6,135 bases of DNA from an uncultured Variovorax sp. (GCA_946478645.1 CAMLCW010000312.1:1-6135), one strand, 5' to 3'; shown: positions 1-6,052, numbered from the stretch's first letter. Numbers and translations: made by a program. The notes: a model not told the origin generated them from the letters alone.

Positions 1-256
1 AGTTCACCGGCACCGGCTTGGCATAGCCGAACAGGAAGGCGCCCGAGGTCGCGAAATAGAGCATCAGCGGCATCAGGATGGTCCCGATGGGATCGATGTG
101 CTTGATCGGATTGAGCGTCACGCGGCCCATCACTTCGGCCGTGTTGTCGCCGAAATGGCGCGCCACATAGCCGTGTGCCGCCTCGTGCACCGTGATCGCG
201 AAGACCACGGGCAGTGCGTAGATGAGAACGGTCTGGATCAGGTTGGAGATATCCAC
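1..256 (-). CDS. Site-2 protease family protein (peptidase M50), 5' part only
   Basis: Intramembrane zinc metalloprotease of the M50B (site-2 protease) family; such enzymes cut substrates within the inner membrane. The 85 visible codons begin with a hydrophobic helix (about residues 5-23) running into the zinc-binding HExxH motif, read here as H24-E25-A-A-H28 followed by GYVARHFGD. Next come the family-typical segment NPIKHIDPIGT and a second hydrophobic helix, and the gene leaves the window at PVPVN. The third metal ligand, expected in the C-terminal half, is outside the window. The start is GTG at 256: an in-frame TGA lies five codons upstream, and no other start would keep the first helix. 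There is no Shine-Dalgarno sequence. It lies 43 bp after yciO and is probably co-transcribed with it. The substrate is unknown; it belongs to the short, PDZ-less group often labelled simply 'site-2 protease family'. Confidence 0.93.
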   Translation of the reverse strand, partial: MDISNLIQTVLIYALPVVFAITVHEAAHGYVARHFGDNTAEVMGRVTLNPIKHIDPIGTILMPLMLYFATSGAFLFGYAKPVPVN

Positions 257-262
257 TGGGCG

Positions 263-268
263 ATTGTG
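263..268 (-). promoter_or_regulatory. Possible -10 element for leaderless start of the M50 gene
   Basis: Read on the minus strand the hexamer is CACAAT, separated by 6 nt (cgccca) from the GTG start at 256. That spacing would put transcription initiation at or next to the start codon, which would explain the missing ribosome binding site. No good -35 match (TTGACA) is visible at 16-18 nt upstream, so this is a weak inference. Confidence 0.25.
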
Positions 269-299
269 TCAGACGGCGTATGGGCTTCGGTGCCGCTCG

Positions 300-935
300 T
301 CAGAGCCCGAGCACCGCCAGCGCGCCGCGGCCCTGCCGCACCACGACAGGCTCGTCGCCCGCGCCCATGGGCGTGAGGTCGACCACGGTGGTGGGCTGCG
401 AAGGGCAGGCGCCGGCGTCGATGACGGCGGCGATCTGCTTCTCGAAGCGCTCGCGGATGGCCTCGGCGTCGTTCATCGCCTCGGTCTCGCCGGGCGGGAT
501 CAGCGTGGTTGCCAGCAGCGGTGCGCCGTGCAGCGCGAGCAGTTCGCCGAGCACGTTGTGGTCGGGCACGCGCAGGCCGATGGTCTTGCGCTGCGGATGG
601 CTCACGCGCCGCGGCACTTCCTTGGTGGCTTCGAGCAGGAAGGTATAGGGGCCCGGCGTGGCCGCCTTGAGCAGCCGGTACTGCTTGTTGTCGACGCGCG
701 CGTAGTTGGCGAGTTCGCTCAGGTCGCGGCAGATCAGCGTGAGGTGGTGCTTCTCGTCGACCTGGCGGATGCGGCGCAGCGCGTCGACCGCGTCCTTGTC
801 GTCGAGATGGCAGGCCAGCGCATAGCTCGAATCGGTGGGCACGGCCACGATCTCGCCGCGCTGGAGCAGCGTGGCGGCCTGCTTGAGCAGGCGCTGTTGC
901 GGGTTGTCGGGGTGGACTTCGAAGTATTGGGCCAT
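300..935 (-). CDS. yciO: YciO family protein (YrdC/Sua5 fold; often annotated as threonylcarbamoyl-AMP synthase)
   Basis: A 211-residue single-domain protein of the YrdC/Sua5/YciO superfamily, whose TsaC members make threonylcarbamoyl-AMP for t6A in tRNA. It is closest to E. coli YciO by recall: the N-terminal HPDNPQQRL, then CRDLSEL, PGPYTFLL (95-101), TKEVPRR, KTIGLRVPDH (117-126), PTTVVDL (181-187) and VVRQG (198-202). The nucleotide-pocket segment PTDSSYAL (33-40) replaces the TsaC form PTDTxYGL. The Ser-x-Asn signature of TsaC is not present; the matching stretch reads ATTLIPPGE (142-150), as in YciO proteins. It is therefore probably not the cell's main t6A enzyme, and its true role is unsettled. 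The ATG at 935 is well supported by AGGAGGT 7 nt upstream. It starts 16 bp after the EamA transporter stop, so it is very likely in the same operon. Confidence 0.92.
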   Translation of the reverse strand: MAQYFEVHPDNPQQRLLKQAATLLQRGEIVAVPTDSSYALACHLDDKDAVDALRRIRQVDEKHHLTLICRDLSELANYARVDNKQYRLLKAATPGPYTFLLEATKEVPRRVSHPQRKTIGLRVPDHNVLGELLALHGAPLLATTLIPPGETEAMNDAEAIRERFEKQIAAVIDAGACPSQPTTVVDLTPMGAGDEPVVVRQGRGALAVLGL

Positions 936-942
936 GGGGTAA

Positions 943-949
943 ACCTCCT
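943..949 (-). promoter_or_regulatory. Strong ribosome binding site of yciO
   Basis: The minus strand reads AGGAGGT followed by 7 nt (ttacccc) and then ATG. It is an almost perfect anti-16S match and the clearest Shine-Dalgarno in the window. It fixes the yciO start and suggests independent re-initiation after the transporter gene. Confidence 0.85.
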
Positions 950-951
950 GA

Positions 952-1893
952 TCAGGACTCCGCCGGTTGGATGGGCACGCGGCGTTCCCGCACCGTCAGC
1001 CAGGCGCCGGCGGCACCGCAGACGGCAATCATCGCCATGCCGATCAGCGAGAAGCGGTCGGGCACATGCGAGAACACCAGCCAGCCCCCCAGCATAGCGA
1101 AGGCGATCTGCGCATAGAGGTAAGGCGTGAGCGTGGAGGCCGGCGCGCGCTGGTAGGCCAGGATCAGGATGAAATGCCCCACCGTGCCCATGAAGCCCAT
1201 GAGGCACAGCAGCGCCCACCAGTGCCACGACGGCAGGCTGGTCCAGGCGAAGGGCAGCGCCAGCGAGGCGATCAGCGCGCCGACCCAGCCGGTATAGAAA
1301 TGCATCGTGAGCGGGTCCTCGGTCTGCGCCAGCTTGCTCGTGAGCACCTGGAACCAGGCGTTGGTCAGCACCAGCCCGATCGGCAGCAGCACGGCCCAGC
1401 TGAAGGCGCCGCCGCCCGGGCGCAGGATGACCAGCGTGCCGATGAAGCCGCCGGCCACCAGCGTCCAGCGCAGCACCGAGACGCGCTCCTTGAGCGTGGT
1501 GGCCGCCAGCAGCGTGATCACGAGCGGCGCGATCAGCACGATCGAGGTGAACTCGGCCAGCGGCATGTAGCGCAGGCTCAGGAAGGCCAGCGTGCTCGAC
1601 ACCAGCAGCAGCGCGCCGCGCAGCAGCTGGTAGCGCGGATGCCGCGTGCGCAACAGCGCGGTGCCGTGCATCGGCAGCAGCACCGCCGTGGTGGCGACGG
1701 CCTGGAAGGCATAGCGGAACCACACGCCCATGAGGATCGGCACGGCCGCGGTCGAGGTCTTGGTGGCGGTGTCGAGCGTGGCAAAGCAGGCCACCGCCAC
1801 GATCACCAGGCCGATGCCCGCGAGAATGCGTTCCGATTCGAGGTCGCGCGTCTCGCGCGCGGCGGCGCGAGCATTGTCCGGCGCGGCGCTCAC
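952..1893 (-). CDS. DMT superfamily transporter (EamA domains)
   Basis: Inner-membrane permease of 313 residues with about ten hydrophobic helices (roughly 24-41, 52-73, 91-107, 112-132, 142-158, 164-186, 198-218, 223-246, 252-275, 281-300). These form two EamA repeats, as usual for the drug/metabolite transporter superfamily. Family marks include the charged TLKERVS after helix 4 and the short cationic C-terminus RERR. The substrate cannot be told from sequence; relatives export amino acids or metabolites, or take up S-adenosylmethionine. The chosen start is the GTG at 1893-1891, which overlaps the PHP gene stop as GTGA and suggests translational coupling. The reading frame stays open 10 codons further upstream, but that stretch lies inside the PHP gene and looks non-native. 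The gene sits between the PHP enzyme and yciO. Confidence 0.9.
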   Translation of the reverse strand: MSAAPDNARAAARETRDLESERILAGIGLVIVAVACFATLDTATKTSTAAVPILMGVWFRYAFQAVATTAVLLPMHGTALLRTRHPRYQLLRGALLLVSSTLAFLSLRYMPLAEFTSIVLIAPLVITLLAATTLKERVSVLRWTLVAGGFIGTLVILRPGGGAFSWAVLLPIGLVLTNAWFQVLTSKLAQTEDPLTMHFYTGWVGALIASLALPFAWTSLPSWHWWALLCLMGFMGTVGHFILILAYQRAPASTLTPYLYAQIAFAMLGGWLVFSHVPDRFSLIGMAMIAVCGAAGAWLTVRERRVPIQPAES

Positions 1894-2747
1894 TGCTGGA
1901 TGCGGTCGCCGAGCAGTTCCCACACCGGCGTGAGCGCACCGGGCAACGGTGGCAGCTTGCCGAGGTCGCAGTGGCTTTCGTCGGGGCTGTGGAAATCGCT
2001 GCCGCGCGAGGCGGCGAAGTCGAATTCGAGCGCCTTCTCGGCGTACTCGACGTATTCGGCCGTCGTATGGCTGCCGGTGACGACCTCGATCGCCCGGCCG
2101 CCATGCGCCTTGAATTCGAGGAACAGCGCGTATTCCTCGTTCGCGGTGAACTTGTAGCGCCCCGGGTGCGCGATCACTGCGAGGCCCTTGGCCGCGGTGA
2201 TCCAGTGCACCGCATCCTTCAGCGAAGCCCAGCGGTGCGGCACGTAGCCCGGCTTGCCTTCGGTCAGGTATTTGCGGAACACCTCGGGCGTGTCGCGGCA
2301 GTGGCCCTGCTCGACCAAAAAGCGCGCGAAATGCGTGCGCGAGATCAGCTCGGGATTGCCGACGAACTTGAGCGCGCCTTCATAAGCGCCGTGGATGCCC
2401 ACGCGCGCCAGCCCCTCGGCCATTTCCATCGCGCGCTTGCCGCGTCCGCCGCGCGTGTCGTAGAGGCCCTGTGTCATCGCGGCGTCGTCGGGGTCGAAGC
2501 CCAGGCCCACGATGTGCACCGTCTCGTTGGCGAAGGTCACCGAGATCTCGGTGCCCGTGAGGTAGCGCATGCCGTTGGCGCGCGCCGCTGCGGCCGCGCG
2601 GTGCTGGCCGCCCACCTCGTCATGGTCGGTGAGCGCCCACAGTTCGACGCCGTTGCCCGCGGCGCGCGCGGCCAGCTCCTCGGGCGTCAGCGTGCCGTCC
2701 GAAACCACGGAATGGCAGTGCAGATCGGCGTTGAGAATGGAGGACAC
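1890..2747 (-). CDS. rnm: PHP-domain phosphoesterase, RNase AM / 3',5'-nucleoside bisphosphate phosphatase type
   Basis: A 285-residue cytoplasmic metal-dependent phosphoesterase of the PHP family. The characteristic metal-binding motifs are present in order: DLHCHS (8-13, H10 and H12), SDG (16-18), TDHDE (40-44), GTEIS (65-69, E67), TVHIVG (76-81, H78), RTHFAR (137-142), IAHPGRY (192-198, H194) and RGSDFH (248-253, D251 and H253). This arrangement matches E. coli YciV/TrpH (RNase AM), which trims 5' ends of rRNA, and the characterised bisphosphate phosphatase of Chromobacterium that hydrolyses 3',5'-bisphosphonucleotides. Which activity dominates cannot be read from sequence. The start is GTG at 2747; an in-frame TAG four codons upstream excludes longer forms. 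No Shine-Dalgarno is visible. It heads the unit PHP-EamA-YciO-M50, overlapping the transporter by 4 bp. In E. coli the homologous gene also lies beside yciO, near trp. Confidence 0.92.
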   Translation of the reverse strand: MSSILNADLHCHSVVSDGTLTPEELAARAAGNGVELWALTDHDEVGGQHRAAAAARANGMRYLTGTEISVTFANETVHIVGLGFDPDDAAMTQGLYDTRGGRGKRAMEMAEGLARVGIHGAYEGALKFVGNPELISRTHFARFLVEQGHCRDTPEVFRKYLTEGKPGYVPHRWASLKDAVHWITAAKGLAVIAHPGRYKFTANEEYALFLEFKAHGGRAIEVVTGSHTTAEYVEYAEKALEFDFAASRGSDFHSPDESHCDLGKLPPLPGALTPVWELLGDRIQQ

Positions 2748-2753
2748 ACCGGC

Positions 2754-2759
2754 ATTCTA
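2754..2759 (-). promoter_or_regulatory. Possible -10 element for leaderless start of the PHP gene
   Basis: The minus strand shows TAGAAT, one mismatch from TATAAT, then 6 nt (gccggt) and the GTG start. Transcription would begin at or beside the start codon, giving a leaderless message, consistent with the absence of a ribosome binding site. The -35 region is poor at 17-18 nt spacing, so this rests on the hexamer and its position only. Confidence 0.35.
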
Positions 2760-2803
2760 GGGGCTAAGGAATATCGATGCGGGCGCATGGATGCTGTCAT
2801 GGT

Positions 2804-2822
2804 TGCTATTAAATAAATAGCA
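2804..2822. repeat. AT-rich palindrome in the intergenic region
   Basis: TGCTATT (2804-2810), a 5-nt loop aaata and AATAGCA (2816-2822) form a perfect 7-bp inverted repeat, strikingly AT-rich against its GC-rich surroundings. It lies between the ZntB stop and the PHP start. No T-tract follows on either strand, so it is not a classic terminator. From memory, similar TGCTATT/AATAGCA palindromes recur between genes in Comamonadaceae genomes, which would make it a dispersed repeat; a genome search is needed. It could also be a binding site for a regulator of the PHP operon. Confidence 0.6.
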
Positions 2823-2844
2823 TTACTGCGGCGCGCGGCGGGGC

Positions 2845-3918
2845 TCAGCGCTTCTTGCGGAAGGCCGCCCAGGCGGCGGCCGCGGTAAAGCTCGCGACGA
2901 TCGCCACCACGATCCAGAACCCGTGCCGGTGCTCGGCGAGCGGAATGCCGCCCACGTTCATGCCGAACAGGCCGGCGAGGATGTTGATCGGCAGCGCGAG
3001 CACCGTCACCACGGTCAGCACGAAGAGGCTGCGGTTGTTGTCCTCGTTCACGTTGGCGGCGATCTCTTCCTGCAGCAGCTTGATGCGTTCCTGCAGCGCC
3101 TGCATGTCGCGCAGCACCACCGAGAACTCTTCGGTCGAGGCGCGCAGCGCCTGGGCATCGGCTTCGGCCATCCAGGCCGGCGGCCCCTGCAGCAGCCGGA
3201 ACAGGGCCGCCGGCTCGGGCGCGAGCAGCCGCTGCAGCCGCACCAAGAGCCGCCGCAGCACGCCGAGCCGCGCGCGTTTGTGGTCGAGCCGGCCCGCGAG
3301 CAGCTCGTCTTCGATGCGGTCGATGCGCGCGGTCACGCCGCGCACGATCTTCACCAGCACGTCGGCCTGCGCGCGCAGCAGGTGCTCGAGCAGTTCGGTG
3401 CTCGAGCGCGGCGCGTCGCCGGCCTTGACCGCCGTGCGCAACGCGTCCACCGAGCGCAGCGGCTTGGCGCGCGCCGTCACCACGAGGCGCGGGCCCACGC
3501 TGATCCAGAGCGTGGAGATGTCCGAGGGCTCGAAGCTGAACTCGAAATGCACGTCGTTGATGACAGCGATCAGCGAATCGTCGGCGCGTTCGATCCGGGT
3601 GGAGGGCAATCCCTCGTGCAGCGCTTCGTAGAAGGCGTCGGAAAGCCCGGCATGGCGCAGCAGCCAGCGCTCGGCCTGCGCGTGGCTCAGGTTGAAGTGC
3701 AGCCACAGGAAGTCGCGCCCAGGGTCAGCGAGCCAGGCAGCCGCGTGCGCCGAATCGATCGCGCGCGCCGATTCCGGCGCCCCGGCGTCGAAGAGATAGC
3801 CGCAGATCAGCCCGGCTTCGTCGCCGCCGTACGAATGGGCGGCCAGGTCTTGGAGTGCCGGCAAGATGCTTGTGCGTTGATGGCGTGCCTGGATCGTCTT
3901 CGCCGAATATGACAACAT
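2845..3918 (-). CDS. zntB: ZntB/CorA-family divalent metal-ion transporter
   Basis: Inner-membrane channel/transporter of the CorA superfamily, about 357 residues from this start. It has a long soluble N-terminal domain (about 1-200), a charged helical stalk rich in R, L and E (about 200-295), then two C-terminal helices (about 298-318 and 333-353) joined by the signature G319-M320-N321 and ending in the basic tail FRKKR. The loop reads GMNVGGIPLAEHRHGF; the VGGIP form is typical of ZntB-type zinc transporters rather than of CorA proper (GMNF). Zinc is thus the likely ion, but the family also carries Mg, Co, Ni and Cd. The start is uncertain: ATG at 3918 is chosen because it leaves room for the divergent PPK2 promoter, an ATG at 3960 is also in frame, and neither has a clear Shine-Dalgarno. 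It is divergent from PPK2 and separated from the PHP gene by 97 bp. Confidence 0.88.
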   Translation of the reverse strand: MLSYSAKTIQARHQRTSILPALQDLAAHSYGGDEAGLICGYLFDAGAPESARAIDSAHAAAWLADPGRDFLWLHFNLSHAQAERWLLRHAGLSDAFYEALHEGLPSTRIERADDSLIAVINDVHFEFSFEPSDISTLWISVGPRLVVTARAKPLRSVDALRTAVKAGDAPRSSTELLEHLLRAQADVLVKIVRGVTARIDRIEDELLAGRLDHKRARLGVLRRLLVRLQRLLAPEPAALFRLLQGPPAWMAEADAQALRASTEEFSVVLRDMQALQERIKLLQEEIAANVNEDNNRSLFVLTVVTVLALPINILAGLFGMNVGGIPLAEHRHGFWIVVAIVASFTAAAAWAAFRKKR

Positions 3919-4009
3919 CGTGTCGGCCGTCACGCGAACGTCATGTGCGGCGGGCAGCATTCGGCGTGCCCCCAGGGGCCAGTCATTTCTCCACTTCTTC
4001 CACGATGCC
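3919..4009. promoter_or_regulatory. Divergent intergenic region, zntB / ppk2
   Basis: This 91-bp stretch separates two genes that start in opposite directions, so it should hold both promoters unless one start is misplaced. I searched both strands and find no convincing -35/-10 pair, no strong Shine-Dalgarno for either gene and no clear operator palindrome. Both reading frames stay open across it, which makes the exact gene starts ambiguous. Confidence 0.4.
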
Positions 4010-4921
4010 ATGAGCGCACTTCCAGACCACGAAGACCTGATGCAACGCATCGCCCGCGAGCTGATCGACAGCTACGACGAAGAGCTCGAGCTGGAGATCG
4101 AGGACCGCAACATCGACGAGCACGGCGCAGTGGCGGGAGCGACCGACAAGGCCGCACGCCAGGCCTATTTCAAGGAGCTGTTCCGGCTCCAGGGCGAACT
4201 CGTCAAGCTGCAGGACTGGGTGCAGCACAGCCGCCAGAAAGTGGTGATCCTGTTCGAGGGCCGCGATGCCGCGGGCAAGGGCGGTGTCATCAAGCGCATT
4301 ACCCAGCGCCTGAATCCGCGCGTGGCGCGCGTGGCCGCGCTGCCGGCGCCCAACGACCGCGAGCGCACCCAGTGGTACTTCCAGCGCTATGCGGCGCACC
4401 TGCCGGCGGCCGGCGAGATGGTGCTGTTCGACCGCAGCTGGTACAACCGCGCCGGCGTCGAGCGCGTGATGGGCTTCTGCACCGACGACGAGTACGAGGA
4501 ATTCTTTCGCACCGTGCCCGAGTTCGAGAAGATGCTCGTGCGCTCGGGCATCAAGCTCATCAAGTACTGGTTCTCCATCACCGACGACGAGCAGCACATG
4601 CGCTTTCTCGGCCGCATCCACGATCCGCTCAAGCAGTGGAAACTGAGCCCGATGGACCTCGAGAGCCGCCGCCGCTGGGAGGAATACACCAAGGCGAAGG
4701 AAATCATGCTCGAGCGCACCCACATCCCCGAGGCGCCTTGGTGGGTGGTGCAGGCGGTCGACAAGAAGAAGGCGCGGCTCAACTGCATCAGCCACCTGCT
4801 GGGCCAGCTGCCCTATCAGGAAGTGCCGCATCCGCCGATCGAACTGCCGGCCCGCGAGCGCCATGCCGACTACCTTCGGCAGCCGGTGCCGGCCAGCATG
4901 ATCGTGCCCGAGATCTATTGA
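4010..4921 (+). CDS. ppk2: Polyphosphate kinase 2, class I (one-domain)
   Basis: Cytoplasmic P-loop kinase of 303 residues that transfers phosphate between polyphosphate and nucleotides; class I enzymes mainly turn nucleoside diphosphates into triphosphates. The Walker A motif is GRDAAGKGG (84-92) and the Walker B-like motif is FDRSWYNRAGVERVMGF (140-156), with D141 and R142 as expected catalytic residues. The lid region includes KYWFSITDDEQHMRF (185-199) and the DPLKQWKLSPMD stretch (205-216). Ending in IVPEIY, the length fits a one-domain class I PPK2. An acidic segment (DEELELEIED, 23-32) precedes the fold, as is common in this class. The start at 4010 is chosen by homology; an in-frame ATG at 4040 is possible, and the frame remains open upstream to 3920. 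No good Shine-Dalgarno is present. The esterase follows 60 bp downstream. Confidence 0.95.
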   Translation: MSALPDHEDLMQRIARELIDSYDEELELEIEDRNIDEHGAVAGATDKAARQAYFKELFRLQGELVKLQDWVQHSRQKVVILFEGRDAAGKGGVIKRITQRLNPRVARVAALPAPNDRERTQWYFQRYAAHLPAAGEMVLFDRSWYNRAGVERVMGFCTDDEYEEFFRTVPEFEKMLVRSGIKLIKYWFSITDDEQHMRFLGRIHDPLKQWKLSPMDLESRRRWEEYTKAKEIMLERTHIPEAPWWVVQAVDKKKARLNCISHLLGQLPYQEVPHPPIELPARERHADYLRQPVPASMIVPEIY

Positions 4922-4928
4922 TCGAGCG

Positions 4929-4946
4929 CGGGGCCGACCGGCCCCG
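4929..4946 (+). repeat. GC-rich hairpin between ppk2 and the esterase
   Basis: CGGGGCC (4929-4935), loop gacc, GGCCCCG (4940-4946) form a perfect 7-bp stem starting 8 nt after the ppk2 stop. The following bases (gttgggcg) have no T-run, so a standard intrinsic terminator is not supported. It may stabilise the ppk2 transcript end or lower read-through into the esterase gene. Confidence 0.5.
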
Positions 4947-4981
4947 GTTGGGCGAACGGCGCCTTGCCCTCACACTGCGCC

Positions 4982-6052
4982 ATGGCCCGACGCTCCACAT
5001 CCTCGCTTTTCGCCCGCGCCTACGAGCGCAACCTCAAGGCACTCACGAAGCTCGCGCTCGGCAGCGGCCGGCGCGTGGCGGGCCAGGTCCAGCGCGCGGC
5101 TGCCGAGCGGCGCAGGCCGCCGCCCGGCAAGGGCGACTGGATCGGCGGCATGGCGCTCGGGCCCGGCGGTGCACGCAGCTACCACCTGTTCCGGCCGGCC
5201 GGGCTGAACCTCCAGCCCGGCGAGAAGCTGCCGCTCATGGTCATGCTGCACGGCTGCGGCCAGACCGGGCGCGACTTCGCGGCCAGCACGCGGATGAACG
5301 CGCTCGCGCTGCGCCACCGCTTCCTCGTGCTCTATCCCGAGCAGGACCGTCTCGCGCATCCACAGGGCTGCTGGAACTGGTATGAGCGCCGCTCCGGCAA
5401 GGCCGACGCCGAAGCCGCGACGCTGATGGCCGCCGTCGACCAGGCCTGCATGCTCTATCCCGTGGACCGCGCCCGCGTCGCGCTGGCCGGGCTCTCGGCC
5501 GGCGCCAGCATGGCCGCGCTGCTGGCCACGCGCTACCCGCTGCGGTTCCGCGCCGTGGTGATGCACTCGGGCGTGGCGCCCGGCGCCGCCACCTCATCGG
5601 CCACCGCGCTCGGCGCGATGCGCGGCAAGCATGTGCCGCCGATGCCCGCCACCGCCGTCGGGAAGGCGCTCGGCGCCGCCGCGGTGTTCGCGACCCTGCC
5701 GCCGATGCTGGTGCTGCACGGCGACGCCGACACGGTGGTGGCGCCCAGCAACGCGGTCGACAGCGCGTCCGTCTGGGCCACGGCGCTCGGCGCCAAGCCT
5801 GGGCTCGCGCGCGAGGTGCAGCGCGGCAAGCGCCGTGCGATGCGGCTGACCGACTTCACGCGCAGGGGCCGCACGCTCGTGAGGCTGTGCGAGATCGCGG
5901 GGCTCGGCCATAGCTGGAGCGGCGGCGCGTCGAAGCTGCCGTTCAGCGACCCCGAGGGGCCCGATGCGACGCGCATGGCGTGGGCGTTTGCTTGTGCGCA
6001 GTTCAAGGCGGGGGTGGAGACGCACCCGGTGCCCCGCCAGGGCCTTGGATGA
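4982..6052 (+). CDS. PHB depolymerase family esterase (alpha/beta-hydrolase)
   Basis: A 356-residue alpha/beta-hydrolase related to polyhydroxybutyrate depolymerases of the 'extracellular type 1' catalytic domain and to LpqC-like and feruloyl esterases. The oxyanion segment is LHGCGQTG (89-96). The nucleophile box is GLSAG (170-174) with S172. The acid lies in HGDADTVV (246-253), most likely D250, and the base in GLGHSWSGG (307-315) with H310. WNWY (131-134) and YPVDRARVALAG (159-170) are also family-typical. The N-terminus is basic and mildly amphipathic (residues 1-48) without the hydrophobic core of a signal peptide, and there is no substrate-binding or linker domain. Secretion is therefore not evident and the natural substrate is unproven. 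The ATG at 4982 is preferred; a TTG six codons earlier is possible. There is no clear Shine-Dalgarno. It follows ppk2 on the same strand. Confidence 0.9.
   Translation: MARRSTSSLFARAYERNLKALTKLALGSGRRVAGQVQRAAAERRRPPPGKGDWIGGMALGPGGARSYHLFRPAGLNLQPGEKLPLMVMLHGCGQTGRDFAASTRMNALALRHRFLVLYPEQDRLAHPQGCWNWYERRSGKADAEAATLMAAVDQACMLYPVDRARVALAGLSAGASMAALLATRYPLRFRAVVMHSGVAPGAATSSATALGAMRGKHVPPMPATAVGKALGAAAVFATLPPMLVLHGDADTVVAPSNAVDSASVWATALGAKPGLAREVQRGKRRAMRLTDFTRRGRTLVRLCEIAGLGHSWSGGASKLPFSDPEGPDATRMAWAFACAQFKAGVETHPVPRQGLG

Noticed and set aside
734..2104. A 456-codon minus-strand frame across three genes, seemingly a giant protein.
   Set aside because: It is a +1/-1 shadow of the PHP, EamA and yciO genes with biased R/A/S composition; the true frames carry all recognisable motifs.
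967..2157. A 396-codon plus-strand open frame opposite the transporter and PHP genes.
   Set aside because: It is antisense to two genes with clear motifs; the composition (many R, H, Q, G, A) is typical of shadow frames.
2761..2844. A possible small RNA or riboswitch upstream of the PHP gene.
   Set aside because: Apart from the 7-bp palindrome no extended secondary structure is visible, and a leaderless start would leave no 5' leader for a riboswitch.
1..3918. A possible zinc-related gene cluster (ZntB transporter, metal-dependent PHP enzyme, zinc protease).
   Set aside because: Many enzymes need metals; the transporter is set apart by a spacer with its own promoter candidates and no metal-responsive operator is visible.
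3983..4864. A 293-codon minus-strand open frame opposite ppk2.
   Set aside because: It is antisense to the highly conserved PPK2 frame, without motifs of its own; the L/V/A/H-rich composition is that of reverse-complement shadows.
3943..5385. A 480-codon plus-strand open frame spanning ppk2 and the first part of the esterase.
   Set aside because: It is in a shifted frame of two well-supported genes, is extremely rich in R, A, G and P, and has no domain-like pattern; GC-rich DNA lacks stops in such frames.
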